Assembly (NCBI GenBank): GCA_937889645.1
Contig: CALBZE010000121.1
Location: 1 to 53,463 of the forward strand
Reading direction: 5' to 3'
Origin: an uncultured bacterium
Lineage (GTDB): Bacteria > Gemmatimonadota > Gemmatimonadetes > Longimicrobiales > RSA9
DNA: 53,463 nt
Shown: piece by piece, positions 24,318 through 32,671 of the stretch
Layout: the number at the start of each line of letters is the position of its first letter
Numbering within the stretch: the stretch's first letter is position 1
Translations under genes and position numbers: made by a program
The notes under the pieces: model-generated
Databases searched by the model: none
What the model saw: only the letters and a program-made list of their open reading frames with translations
Told to the model about the DNA's origin: nothing

Positions 24318-24937
24318 GCCAATCGAATCGCGCGTAGGATGACCTCGAGCGAGTCGGGGTCGGGGACCAGCAGGAAGTGCCCTTTCAGCGCCTGCTGCTC
24401 CTCGTCCATCTTGAAGATCGTGTCGATGCAGATCAGGTGGTCGCCGTGACTGGCGTCCATGATCGAGCCGCTGGTCAGCGCGGCGCCCGCCTGATCGATC
24501 GCCAGCCCGGGGACCGACGTGAGGAGCATCATCCCGAGGAAGTCCGAGAGCGCGTTCAGGTAGGCGGAGCCGAGGATGTTGCCCGCTTCCTTCAGCGCGG
24601 ACTTCTCGAGTTCGCCGAAGCCGTCCGGGAACGGGACGTCGCCCTTGCGGAGCAGGATCCCGGCGAGGCGGCTCGCCGTGTGCTCCGGGAAGACCTGGAT
24701 CGTGCGGCCGGCCAGGTCGCCCAGCACCTGCATGACGACGCAGGCGACGATCTCGTCCGCTCGGCCGGTCAGCATCCCGACGTCCTCGACCGGCACCACG
24801 CGAATCTGCGGCGCGTCGACCCAGATCCGACGACCCGTCAGCTGCGACAGCGCCGTGGCCGCGTGCCCCGAGCCTATGTTGGCGACCTCTCGCAACGCGT
24901 CGAGCTGCAACGTACCGAGTTCCCGCACGTCCAGCAT
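24314..24937 (-). CDS. cheC: CheC phosphatase
   Basis: The 207-residue CheC has both duplicated active-site signatures of the family: LREVANIGSGHAATALSQL near residues 15-33 and LKEAGNILGSAYLNALSDF near 115-133. Each has the conserved Glu and Asn and is followed by a Pro about 22 residues later. CheC dephosphorylates CheY-P and binds CheD. It is 9 bases after cheA, and its stop overlaps the TPR gene start. Both active sites look intact, unlike CheX-like or single-site variants. Confidence 0.94.
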   Translation of the reverse strand: MLDVRELGTLQLDALREVANIGSGHAATALSQLTGRRIWVDAPQIRVVPVEDVGMLTGRADEIVACVVMQVLGDLAGRTIQVFPEHTASRLAGILLRKGDVPFPDGFGELEKSALKEAGNILGSAYLNALSDFLGMMLLTSVPGLAIDQAGAALTSGSIMDASHGDHLICIDTIFKMDEEQQALKGHFLLVPDPDSLEVILRAIRLA

Positions 24938-24946
24938 ATCCCACCC

Positions 24947-26905
24947 CTAGAGAACACTGATCGGATCGAGTACCAGCGCCGGCCGGCCGTCGGACAGCAG
25001 CGCCGCGCCCGAGAAGATCTTGAGCGTGCCTACGGCGGCGTCGAACGATTTCACGATGATCTGCTCGCGGCCGACCAGCTTGTCGACCGCGAGGGCGGCC
25101 CGGCGGTCGCCGAGCTCCGTCACGATCGCCGCAGCCTCCTCCCCCTCCGACGGCGTGCCCAGGACCGCACGCATCCGCACGACCGGGAGCTGCTTGCCCC
25201 GGTGTCGGATGAATTCGCGCTCCGCCTTGCGCGTGATCCGCACCTGCCCGAGATCCAGCGCCTCGGTCACGTGCGTGATCGGGACAACGTAATCTTCCTC
25301 GCCGACACGCACGCGCAACGCCTGCACGAGCGCGAGGGTGATCGGCATCCGGAGCCGGAACGTCGTGCCGCGCCCTTCCACGGTCTGCAGCGAGACGCCG
25401 CCGCCCAGCGCCCGGATCCGGGTGACGACGACGTCCATCCCCACGCCCCGGCCGGACACGGTGCTCACCTGCTCCGCCGTCGAAAAGCCCGGCTGGCTGA
25501 GGAGCCGCAGGATGTCCTCGTCGGTCATCTCCTCCGGCGACGGCGGTACGAGCAGGCCGAGCGCCCGGGCCCGCGCGTGGACTTTCGCCCTGTCCACGCC
25601 GCGGCCGTCGTCCTCGATCTCGAGCAGCACGCTCGACCGTTCGCGGATGACGCGGAGGACGAGCTGCCCGCGCGGCGGCTTCCCCGCCGCCAGCCGCCGC
25701 TCGCGACTCTCGATCCCGTGGTCGATCGCGTTCCTCAGGATGTGGATGACGGCATCGAGGAGCTCTTCCAGGATCTCGCGGTCCAGCTCGATGTCGCGCC
25801 CCTCGAGGCGGAAATCGACCTCTTTGCCCAGCGAGCGCGCCGTGTCGCGCACGACGCGCGGCAGCCGGTCGAAGACCGAGCCGGCCGGCACCATCCGCAT
25901 CCCGAGCACGGTGCCCTGGAGCTCCCGCACCCGGCGGCCGATCTGCTCGACGATCGACCGTAGCCCCGGCGACGCCGATTCGGCGGCGCGCTCGAGCTGC
26001 CGCGCCAGGATCGCGAGGTCGCCCATCCCGTCGGCCAGATCGATGAGCTGCTCGCGCGAGACCCGGACGTGCGCCGCGCCGGACCGCAGGTCGCCCCCCG
26101 CGACTCCCGTCCGCGCGTCCGTCGGTCGGGACTCCGGTGCGCCGGCCGCACGCGCGGGCGCCTCCGGCTGCGTCGCCGCCTCCGCATCGGCGGTGTCGAC
26201 CGACTCTCCCGCGCGATCCGCGTCGTGCGCTCCCCCGCCCCCCGCGACCTCCTCGACCGGCCGGATCTCGACCAGCGCCACCTCGCCGCCCGCGCGGATC
26301 GACTCGGCCAGCCGAGACTCGTCCGCGCCGGCGCCCACGAACAGCCAGAACTCGCCGCCGAAGTCCTCCTCGATCGTCTCCGGCCACGTCCCGAGCAGCG
26401 GGCAGACCGCGGCGGCGCTCCGGCACACGACATGGGCGCGCGCCGACTTGAGCGGCGCGTCCGGCACCAGGAGCACGCGGACCACCAGCTCCGTGCCCTC
26501 CGGGATGCGAAGCTCCGCGCCGGCCTCCTCCTCGGCCGCAGCCGCAGCCGAGGCGTCCGTCGCGGCATCCGCCCCGCCGTCGCCGCCGCCGGCCACGGCC
26601 TGGTCGATCGCGCGCGCCAGTTCGTCCACGCCGGCCAGCAGCTCGTCGATCAGCTCGGGGCTGACCTCGGCGCGGCCGGAGCGTACCTGGTCCAAACGGT
26701 CCTCGAGGCGATGCGCCACGACCGCCACCGTATCGTGGCCCATCATCGCGGCCATCCCCTTGACCGTGTGCGCGGCCCGGAACGCCGCGTCCACCGCCTC
26801 GCCGCCGCCCCCGGACTCCAGCGCGAGGAGGCCCTGGTTCAGCGTACCGAGGTGCTCCTGCGCCTCCGCGAGGTACAGATCCAGGTACCGGTCGAACTCG
26901 CCCAT
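24947..26905 (-). CDS. cheA: CheA chemotaxis histidine kinase
   Basis: The 652-residue kinase has an Hpt (P1) domain with phosphorylated His46 in AAHTVKGMAAM, then an acidic Ala/Gly linker and a P2-like region (about 130-215). The dimerisation segment is at about 275-335. The ATPase domain has N-box HILRNAIDHGIE, G1 EDDGRGVD and G2 GRGVGMDVV, and a C-terminal CheW-like domain (about 525-652) ends the protein. A good ribosome binding site (GGGGAG) precedes the ATG. It lies between cheY and cheC and would phosphorylate CheY and CheB. There is no fused receiver domain, unlike many gliding-associated kinases. Confidence 0.96.
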   Translation of the reverse strand: MGEFDRYLDLYLAEAQEHLGTLNQGLLALESGGGGEAVDAAFRAAHTVKGMAAMMGHDTVAVVAHRLEDRLDQVRSGRAEVSPELIDELLAGVDELARAIDQAVAGGGDGGADAATDASAAAAAEEEAGAELRIPEGTELVVRVLLVPDAPLKSARAHVVCRSAAAVCPLLGTWPETIEEDFGGEFWLFVGAGADESRLAESIRAGGEVALVEIRPVEEVAGGGGAHDADRAGESVDTADAEAATQPEAPARAAGAPESRPTDARTGVAGGDLRSGAAHVRVSREQLIDLADGMGDLAILARQLERAAESASPGLRSIVEQIGRRVRELQGTVLGMRMVPAGSVFDRLPRVVRDTARSLGKEVDFRLEGRDIELDREILEELLDAVIHILRNAIDHGIESRERRLAAGKPPRGQLVLRVIRERSSVLLEIEDDGRGVDRAKVHARARALGLLVPPSPEEMTDEDILRLLSQPGFSTAEQVSTVSGRGVGMDVVVTRIRALGGGVSLQTVEGRGTTFRLRMPITLALVQALRVRVGEEDYVVPITHVTEALDLGQVRITRKAEREFIRHRGKQLPVVRMRAVLGTPSEGEEAAAIVTELGDRRAALAVDKLVGREQIIVKSFDAAVGTLKIFSGAALLSDGRPALVLDPISVL

Positions 26906-26927
26906 CGACTCCCCGGCGTCGCCCGGT

Positions 26928-27290
26928 CTACCCCAGGACTCGCTGCACCGCCTCCAGCACCCGCGACGGCTGGAACGGCTTCACCACGAAGTCCCGCGCG
27001 CCGGCCTGGATCGCCTCGATCACCAGCGCCTGCTGCCCCATCGCGCTGCACATCAGGACCTTCGCATTCGGATCTTCGGCCATGATCTGCCGCACCGCGT
27101 CGATCCCGCCCATGTCCGGCATGACGATGTCCATCGTCACCAGATCCGGCTTCAGCTCCCGGTACCTCGCTACGGCCTCCGCGCCGGTCTCCGCTTCGCC
27201 CACCACCTCGAAGCCCGCTTGCTTGAGGATGTCGGCGATCATGCTGCGCATGAAGATCGCGTCGTCACAGATCAGCACGGTTCGTCCCAT
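26928..27290 (-). CDS. cheY: CheY single-domain response regulator
   Basis: The 120-residue receiver domain has acidic residues Asp9 and Asp10, phosphoacceptor Asp54 (TMDIVMPDMGG), the switch Ser in LMCSAMGQ and the lysine of VVKPFQP. AAGGG lies before the ATG. It is 22 bases upstream of cheA and 34 after cheW. As the only stand-alone receiver in the unit it is the likely output protein. Whether its target is a motor, MglA or the AAA+ protein cannot be decided from sequence. Confidence 0.95.
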   Translation of the reverse strand: MGRTVLICDDAIFMRSMIADILKQAGFEVVGEAETGAEAVARYRELKPDLVTMDIVMPDMGGIDAVRQIMAEDPNAKVLMCSAMGQQALVIEAIQAGARDFVVKPFQPSRVLEAVQRVLG

Positions 27291-27324
27291 GGATTCACCC
27301 TTTCGAACGGGAACTGCACGGATG

Positions 27325-27807
27325 TCAGAGGAGGAGTGCCCCGAGGAGCCGGTCGGAGTCCAGCGCGACGAAAGGTTCGCCGGCCCACTTGCCGACGCCG
27401 AGGACCGCCTCCCGTTCTACATCGATCCCTTTCAGTATCGACCGGAGCCGACCGAGCGGACGCACCGGGACCTCTCGCACGGCCTCGACCCGCTCCACCG
27501 CCCCGGCGACGAGCCGGTCGCCGCACTCGACCAGGAGGAGCCGACAGTCGGGCTGGGAGGCCGACGGCCGGAGCCCGAGCGCCGCGCCCACGTCGAAGAC
27601 GGTAACGATCCGCCCCCGCAACCCGACCAGACCGCAGACTTCCGGGCCGCACCCCGGCAGGCGCGTGATCGGACCGGGAAAGACGATCTCCCGGACGCGG
27701 TCGAGCGGAAAGCCGAAGGTGTGCCCGTCGCAACCGAACACCGCCCACACCTGCGCCATGCCAGTCGCGCGCGAGCCGGGGGCGAAGACGGGGGTTGTCG
27801 TCGCCAT
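27325..27807 (-). CDS. cheW: CheW coupling protein
   Basis: The 160-residue CheW-domain protein would link CheA to receptors. Visible are WAVFGCDGHTFGFPLDRVREIV, VCGLVGLRGRIVTVFDVG (the conserved G-hydrophobic-NLRG-like turn) and a late ILKGIDVE segment. The ATG at 27807 is chosen because the frame's farther start (27852) falls inside the -10 box of the putative promoter and therefore should not be transcribed. It is the first gene of the chemosensory-MglA unit. Confidence 0.9.
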   Translation of the reverse strand: MATTTPVFAPGSRATGMAQVWAVFGCDGHTFGFPLDRVREIVFPGPITRLPGCGPEVCGLVGLRGRIVTVFDVGAALGLRPSASQPDCRLLLVECGDRLVAGAVERVEAVREVPVRPLGRLRSILKGIDVEREAVLGVGKWAGEPFVALDSDRLLGALLL

Positions 27808-27850
27808 ACGAAGATGGAATGATCCTATGGATTGCTCCGGGGGGCGCGCC

Positions 27851-27880
27851 ATAATAGCGCGCGGAAGGCAAGAAGGTCAA
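27851..27880 (-). promoter_or_regulatory. Candidate sigma70-type promoter of the che-mgl unit
   Basis: Minus-strand -35 TTGACC (27875-27880) and -10 TATTAT (27851-27856) with an 18-base spacer. The -35 box contains the rluD stop codon. A start near 27844 would leave a leader of about 37 bases before cheW. The element stands out as AT-rich in a very GC-rich context. Confidence 0.65.
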
Positions 27881-28878
27881 CTCCTTGGCGCCGCCGGCGC
27901 GGAGTGCTCGCGCGCCCACTCGGCCGCGGCGGCCAGATCGGGCGGGAGAGGACTCGTGACGTGCAGCTCACGGCCGGTCCGGGGATGGCGGAGCCGTAGC
28001 TCGGCCGCGTGCAGGAACTGTCGCGGGACGCGCGCGGCGAACGCTCGCGCCCACGCGCGGCCCGGACCGCTGATCCCGCGCTCCGCGCCGCCGCCGTACG
28101 TGGGGTCCCCGACCACGGGGTGCCCGATCCACGCCAGGTGCACCCGGATCTGATGCGTCCGTCCGGTCTCCAGCCTCGCGCGCAGCAGGTCGGCCGCGAC
28201 CCACCGCTCGACGCGCTCGAAGTGCGTGACCGCCGGACGCCCGCTCTCCACCACCGCCATCCGCTTGCGGTCCGACGCCGACCTCCCGATCGGGGCGTCC
28301 ACCGTCTGCGCCTGCGACGCCAGATGCCCCCACGCCGCAACGAGGTACACCCGCGCGATCTCCCGGCGCTTGAGCGCGAGCGACAGCGCGCGGTGCGCGT
28401 CGTCGTTCTTCGCCACCACGAGCAGCCCTGACGTGTCCTTGTCCAGGCGATGCACGATCCCCGGACGCAGCCGGCCGCCCACCCCCGAGAGGTCGGTCAC
28501 GTGATGGAGGAGCGCGTTGACCAGCGTCCCGCTCCGGTGCCCCGGCGCCGGGTGCACTACCAGCCCCGCCGGCTTGTCGACGATCAGGAGGTCCGCGTCC
28601 TCGTAGACGATCTGGAGGGGGATCGCTTCCGGCTCGATCCCCGTCGGCTCGGGCGCCGGAAGCTCGATCTCGATCGTGTCGCCGGGCGTGGGGCGCTCGC
28701 TCTTGCGCGGGACTCGTCCGTTCAGACGCACCCGCCCCTCTTCCAGCAGCTTCGCCACCCGCGACCGCGAGAGGTCCGGGAGCCGTCTGGCAACGTACGC
28801 GTCCAGCCGCTCCGCCGGCTCCGGGGATTCGACGATCAGCCGACGGCGCTCGACGCCGGCCTCATCCGTCTTCGTCAT
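27877..28878 (-). CDS. rluD: RluD-family 23S rRNA pseudouridine synthase
   Basis: The 333-residue RluA/RluD family enzyme has an N-terminal S4 RNA-binding domain (RLDAYVARRLPDLSRSRVAK) and the catalytic motif GIVHRLDKDTSGLLVVAK with the nucleophilic Asp. Later motifs are RVYLVAAWG and ETGRTHQIRVH. The presence of the S4 domain favours RluD (helix 69 of 23S rRNA) over RluA or RluC. The ATG at 28878 overlaps the end of lspA by 17 bases. Confidence 0.93.
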   Translation of the reverse strand: MTKTDEAGVERRRLIVESPEPAERLDAYVARRLPDLSRSRVAKLLEEGRVRLNGRVPRKSERPTPGDTIEIELPAPEPTGIEPEAIPLQIVYEDADLLIVDKPAGLVVHPAPGHRSGTLVNALLHHVTDLSGVGGRLRPGIVHRLDKDTSGLLVVAKNDDAHRALSLALKRREIARVYLVAAWGHLASQAQTVDAPIGRSASDRKRMAVVESGRPAVTHFERVERWVAADLLRARLETGRTHQIRVHLAWIGHPVVGDPTYGGGAERGISGPGRAWARAFAARVPRQFLHAAELRLRHPRTGRELHVTSPLPPDLAAAAEWAREHSAPAAPRS

Positions 28879-29410
28879 CCTGCCGCTCTTCCCGCCACAG
28901 GGAAAGCGCCAGGAACACCGCACCGGTCGTGACCGCGATGTCGGCGACGTTGAAGACCGGCCAGCGCAGGTCGCCGATCCCGATGTCCAGGAAGTCGACC
29001 ACGCCGCGGTGCGACCGCACCCGGTCGACCAGGTTCCCGACCGCCCCGGCGCACACCAATGCGATCGCCGTGAGCCGCACCCGGTCGTGCGACGGCGTCG
29101 TCCAGTACATCGCCCCGAGCGCGATCAGCGCCACGACCGACAGGACCAGGAATATCGACCGCGAGTACGGGCCCAGGTGAATGCCGAACGCCGCGCCCGG
29201 GTTGTAGATGAACGTCAGCCGCAGGTAGTCCCCGATGATCTCCACCTGCTGGTACAGGTGGAAGTTCTCCTGGATCAGCCGCTTCGTCACGTAGTCCACG
29301 AAGACGATGACGGCCATGATCGTCAGGAAGAGCACGAGCTTGCTCGTGTTGACCGACTGCAGCGCACTCGCCGGCGTCGCCGCGCTCCCGACTCCCGTCT
29401 CTCTATCCAT
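28862..29410 (-). CDS. lspA: Lipoprotein signal peptidase
   Basis: The 182-residue (from ATG 29410) aspartyl peptidase has four membrane helices. Catalytic aspartates are in NLVDRVRSHRGVVDFL and FNVADIAV, and the family YNPGAAFG motif is present. It removes signal peptides from prolipoproteins, such as the cytochrome at 8926. A GTG at 29455 that overlaps the ileS stop is an alternative start, adding 15 residues. The order ileS-lspA-rluD is a common bacterial arrangement. Confidence 0.94.
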   Translation of the reverse strand: MDRETGVGSAATPASALQSVNTSKLVLFLTIMAVIVFVDYVTKRLIQENFHLYQQVEIIGDYLRLTFIYNPGAAFGIHLGPYSRSIFLVLSVVALIALGAMYWTTPSHDRVRLTAIALVCAGAVGNLVDRVRSHRGVVDFLDIGIGDLRWPVFNVADIAVTTGAVFLALSLWREERQDDEDG

Positions 29411-29451
29411 TCGACGATCCTGCCACCACTGGATACCGAACGCCCCCGCGA

Positions 29452-32400
29452 TCACACCACCGCAAGTGCAATGCGCGCCTGGAGGCCGTCCAGCTCGATC
29501 TCCCGTTCCGCCGTATACACCGCACCTGCCATTTCCTTTCCAATCCGCAGGTCGGTCCCGAGCGTCTCACGGGCGATGAACTCCCGGTGCGCCTCCGCCG
29601 CGGCGACGACCGCCGCCTCGCCGTCGATCCCGAGGCGGATCCGGTCGCTCACGTCGAGGTCCGCGTCGCGGCGCAGCCGCTGGATCCGGTTGACCAGCTC
29701 ACGGGCGATCCCCTCCAGGCGCAGCGCCTCGTCGATCGTCGGGTCGAGCGCGACGACGTACCCCTCGTCCGCCTCGACGACGAGGTCGCCCCGCGCTTCC
29801 TCCAGCACGTCGAACTCCTCGGGGCTCAGCTCGAAGCCCTCGCCGTCGACGACGATCGTGAGCGCCTCGCCGCGCTGGAACGCCCGCAGCCGCTCCGCCG
29901 GGAGCTGACGGATCGCCTCCGCCGCCTGCGCGGTCCGCGCGCCGAAGCGCGGGCCCAACACGCGGAAGTTCGGCTTCGCCTTCAGGTCGACCAGATCCTC
30001 GGCCGCGCCCAGGAACCGGACCGACTTCACGTTCAGCTCGCCCCGCACCACCTCGAGCACCTCTTCGCCCGGCTCGGCGACGGCGCGAGGCACCACGGCG
30101 TACATCGAGCCGAGCGGCTGACGGACACGGATCTTGACCTTCTCCCGCGCCGCGCGGCCCAGCCGCGCCAGCGTCCGCGCCGCGTCCATCTCCGACTCGA
30201 GCCGCTCGTCGACCAGCTCCGGCGCCGGTGTCGGATACGATGCCAGGTGCACGCTCTCGCCGTCCGTCAGCGCGCGGTGCAGCCAGTCGGCCACGAACGG
30301 CGTCATCGGCGCCAGCAGCCGCGACACCACCACCAGCACGTGATGCAGCGTCGCGAACGCGGCGTTCATGTCCGCGCGGTCCGTGTTCCCCCAGAACCGG
30401 TCACGGCTGCGCCGCACGTACCAGTTCGACAGGTCGTCGACGACGAAGTCGCCGATTGCGCGCGCCGCGCGCGTCAGGTCGTAGGCGTCCAGGTCCCGAC
30501 CGACCGACGCGACCAGCCCGTACAGCCGCGACAGGATCCAGCGGTCCAGCACGTTCGGCGACGTCGGCGCCGGCATGCCCTTCTCCGGCGCCCAGTTCTC
30601 CAGCCCGGCGTAGAGCGCGAAGAAGCGGTACGTGTTCGCCAGCGTGTCGAACGTACGACGCGCCGCCTCGCCCAGCGCCTCCGGGTCGAAGCGCTTCGGG
30701 ACCCACGGCTGGCTGACCGTCAGCAAGTACCAGCGGATCGCGTCCGCGCCGAACTCCCCGATCGCGTCCCACGGGTCGACCACGTTCCCGCGGGACTTGG
30801 ACATCTTCTGCCCGTCCTTGTCCAGGATCAGGTCGTTGACGACCACGTTGCGATACGCGGGACCGTACCCGAGCACGCTCGAGATCGCCATGAGCGAGTA
30901 GAACCACCCGCGCGTCTGGTCGACGCCCTCGCAGATGAAGTCCGCAGGGAAGTGGCGCTTCCACTCTTCCTGGTTCTCGAACGGGTAGTGCCACTGCGCG
31001 AACGGCATCGCGCCCGAGTCGAACCAGACGTCGATCACCTCGGGCGTGCGGCGCATCGTGCCGCCGCAATGGGCGCACGTCCACGTCAGCTCGTCGATCC
31101 CCGGCTTGTGCGGGTCGAACCCCTCGGGGAGCCCGCCGACCCGCTCGGCCAGCGCGGCGAACGAGCCGATCACCTCGGTGTGCGACCCGTCGCGGTCGCA
31201 GATCCAGACCGGGAGCGGCGTCCCCCAGTAGCGGTCGCGCGACAGCGCCCAGTCGACGTTCCCCTCCAGCCACTCGCCGAACCGGCCCGCGCCGACCTCC
31301 GGCGGGTGCCAGTTCACCTTCCGGTTGTTCGCGAGCATCTCGTCCTTCATCTGCGTGGTGCGGATGTACCACGACTCCCGCGCCATGTAGATGAGCGGAC
31401 TCGAGCAGCGCCAGCAGTGCGGGTACGAATGCGACTCGAGCGTGTGCTTGAAGAGCAGCCCGCGCCTGTCCAGGTCCTCGACCAGGATCGGGTCGGCTTC
31501 CTTCACGAACATGCCGCCGACCAGGGGGATGTCCTCGTAGAACTTCCCCGCGTCGTCGATCGGGCGGTACAGCGGCAGCCCGTGCCGTTGACCGGCCATG
31601 TAGTCGTCCGCGCCGAAGGCCGGCGCCATGTGCACGATCCCCGTACCGTCCTCGGCGCTCACGAAGTCCTCGGCGACGACGCGCCAGGCGTTCGGGACCC
31701 GCTCCGCGCCGCGACCGTCGGCATCCACCGCCGAGGACTCCGGTACGATCGCGATCGGCCTCACGTACCGCATTCCGACGAGTTCGTCCGCGCGGTAACG
31801 CCGCAGGATCGGCGTGCCCTCGCCGAAGACCGCCTCGACCCGCGCCTCGGCCAGGATCAGGCGACGACCCTTCCACTCGACCTCCGCGTACGCGAGGTCC
31901 GGGTTCACCGCCAGCGCCACGTTCGACGGCACCGTCCACGGCGTCGTCGTCCAGACCAGGAACGCACGCCCGTCGGGGTCCTCACCGCCGTCCGGCCCGG
32001 CCAGCGGACACAGGAAGTAGAGCGACGGGTCCAGGACCTCCTCGTACCCCTGCGCGACCTCGTGCGAGCTGAGCGCCGTGCCGCACCGCGGGCAGTACGG
32101 CACGCTCTTGTGCCCGCGGTACAGCAGCCCCCGCTCGTTCATCTGCGCGAGCAGCCACCACACGCTCTCGACGTACTCGGGCGAGTAGGTGATGTACGGC
32201 CGCGTGTAGTCGAGCCAGTAGCCGATCCGCTCGGAGAAGCGTTCCCAGTCCTCCTTGTACGTCCACACGCTCTCGCGGCAGACCTCGTTGAAGCGCGCGA
32301 CGCCCACTTCCTCGATCTGCCGCTTCCCGCTGATCCCGAGCTTCTTCTCCGCCTCGATCTCGACCGGCAGCCCGTGCGTGTCCCACCCCGCGATCCGCGT

Positions 32401-32634
32401 CACGTGACGGCCGCGCATCGTCTGGTAGCGGCAGACCAGGTCCTTGATCGTCCGGCTGATCACGTGATGGATCCCCGGCCGGCCGTTCGCCGTCGGCGGA
32501 CCTTCGTAGAAGACGAATTCCTCCCCGCCCGCCGTCGCCTCGAGCGTGCGGCGGAACAGATCCTCTTCCCGCCACCGCCCGAGGATCTCCTCCTCCAGGC
32601 GGATCGGGCTCGCCGGATACTCCGGATATCTCAT
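29452..32634 (-). CDS. ileS: Isoleucyl-tRNA synthetase
   Basis: The 1060-residue class I synthetase has the HIGH equivalent at HHVI (56-59), in the context PTANGRPGIHHVI, and KMSKS at 610-614. The editing domain contains WTTTPWTVPSN. It lacks the C-terminal zinc finger typical of the short bacterial type and has the longer C-terminal region of the eukaryote-like (type 2) IleS, a class often insensitive to mupirocin; that inference rests on family features. It is 37 bases after the phosphorylase gene, and there is no room for a T-box leader. Confidence 0.96.
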   Translation of the reverse strand: MRYPEYPASPIRLEEEILGRWREEDLFRRTLEATAGGEEFVFYEGPPTANGRPGIHHVISRTIKDLVCRYQTMRGRHVTRIAGWDTHGLPVEIEAEKKLGISGKRQIEEVGVARFNEVCRESVWTYKEDWERFSERIGYWLDYTRPYITYSPEYVESVWWLLAQMNERGLLYRGHKSVPYCPRCGTALSSHEVAQGYEEVLDPSLYFLCPLAGPDGGEDPDGRAFLVWTTTPWTVPSNVALAVNPDLAYAEVEWKGRRLILAEARVEAVFGEGTPILRRYRADELVGMRYVRPIAIVPESSAVDADGRGAERVPNAWRVVAEDFVSAEDGTGIVHMAPAFGADDYMAGQRHGLPLYRPIDDAGKFYEDIPLVGGMFVKEADPILVEDLDRRGLLFKHTLESHSYPHCWRCSSPLIYMARESWYIRTTQMKDEMLANNRKVNWHPPEVGAGRFGEWLEGNVDWALSRDRYWGTPLPVWICDRDGSHTEVIGSFAALAERVGGLPEGFDPHKPGIDELTWTCAHCGGTMRRTPEVIDVWFDSGAMPFAQWHYPFENQEEWKRHFPADFICEGVDQTRGWFYSLMAISSVLGYGPAYRNVVVNDLILDKDGQKMSKSRGNVVDPWDAIGEFGADAIRWYLLTVSQPWVPKRFDPEALGEAARRTFDTLANTYRFFALYAGLENWAPEKGMPAPTSPNVLDRWILSRLYGLVASVGRDLDAYDLTRAARAIGDFVVDDLSNWYVRRSRDRFWGNTDRADMNAAFATLHHVLVVVSRLLAPMTPFVADWLHRALTDGESVHLASYPTPAPELVDERLESEMDAARTLARLGRAAREKVKIRVRQPLGSMYAVVPRAVAEPGEEVLEVVRGELNVKSVRFLGAAEDLVDLKAKPNFRVLGPRFGARTAQAAEAIRQLPAERLRAFQRGEALTIVVDGEGFELSPEEFDVLEEARGDLVVEADEGYVVALDPTIDEALRLEGIARELVNRIQRLRRDADLDVSDRIRLGIDGEAAVVAAAEAHREFIARETLGTDLRIGKEMAGAVYTAEREIELDGLQARIALAVV

Positions 32635-32671
32635 GTCGGAAAAGTACCCTTCCCCTCGAATCCCCTCGAAG

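Noticed and set aside
21390..24449. A roughly 1000-codon open frame on the plus strand, antisense to the TPR gene
   Set aside because: High GC leaves long open antisense frames. The translation is Arg/Gln/His-rich with no domain, while the minus-strand frame gives clear TPR and CheC proteins.
27808..27852. N-terminal extension of CheW starting at 27852
   Set aside because: It would begin inside the -10 box of the predicted promoter and adds residues with no family similarity.
32635..32671. T-box riboswitch ahead of ileS
   Set aside because: Only 37 bases separate ileS from the upstream gene, too short for a T-box leader, and no T-box motif is visible.
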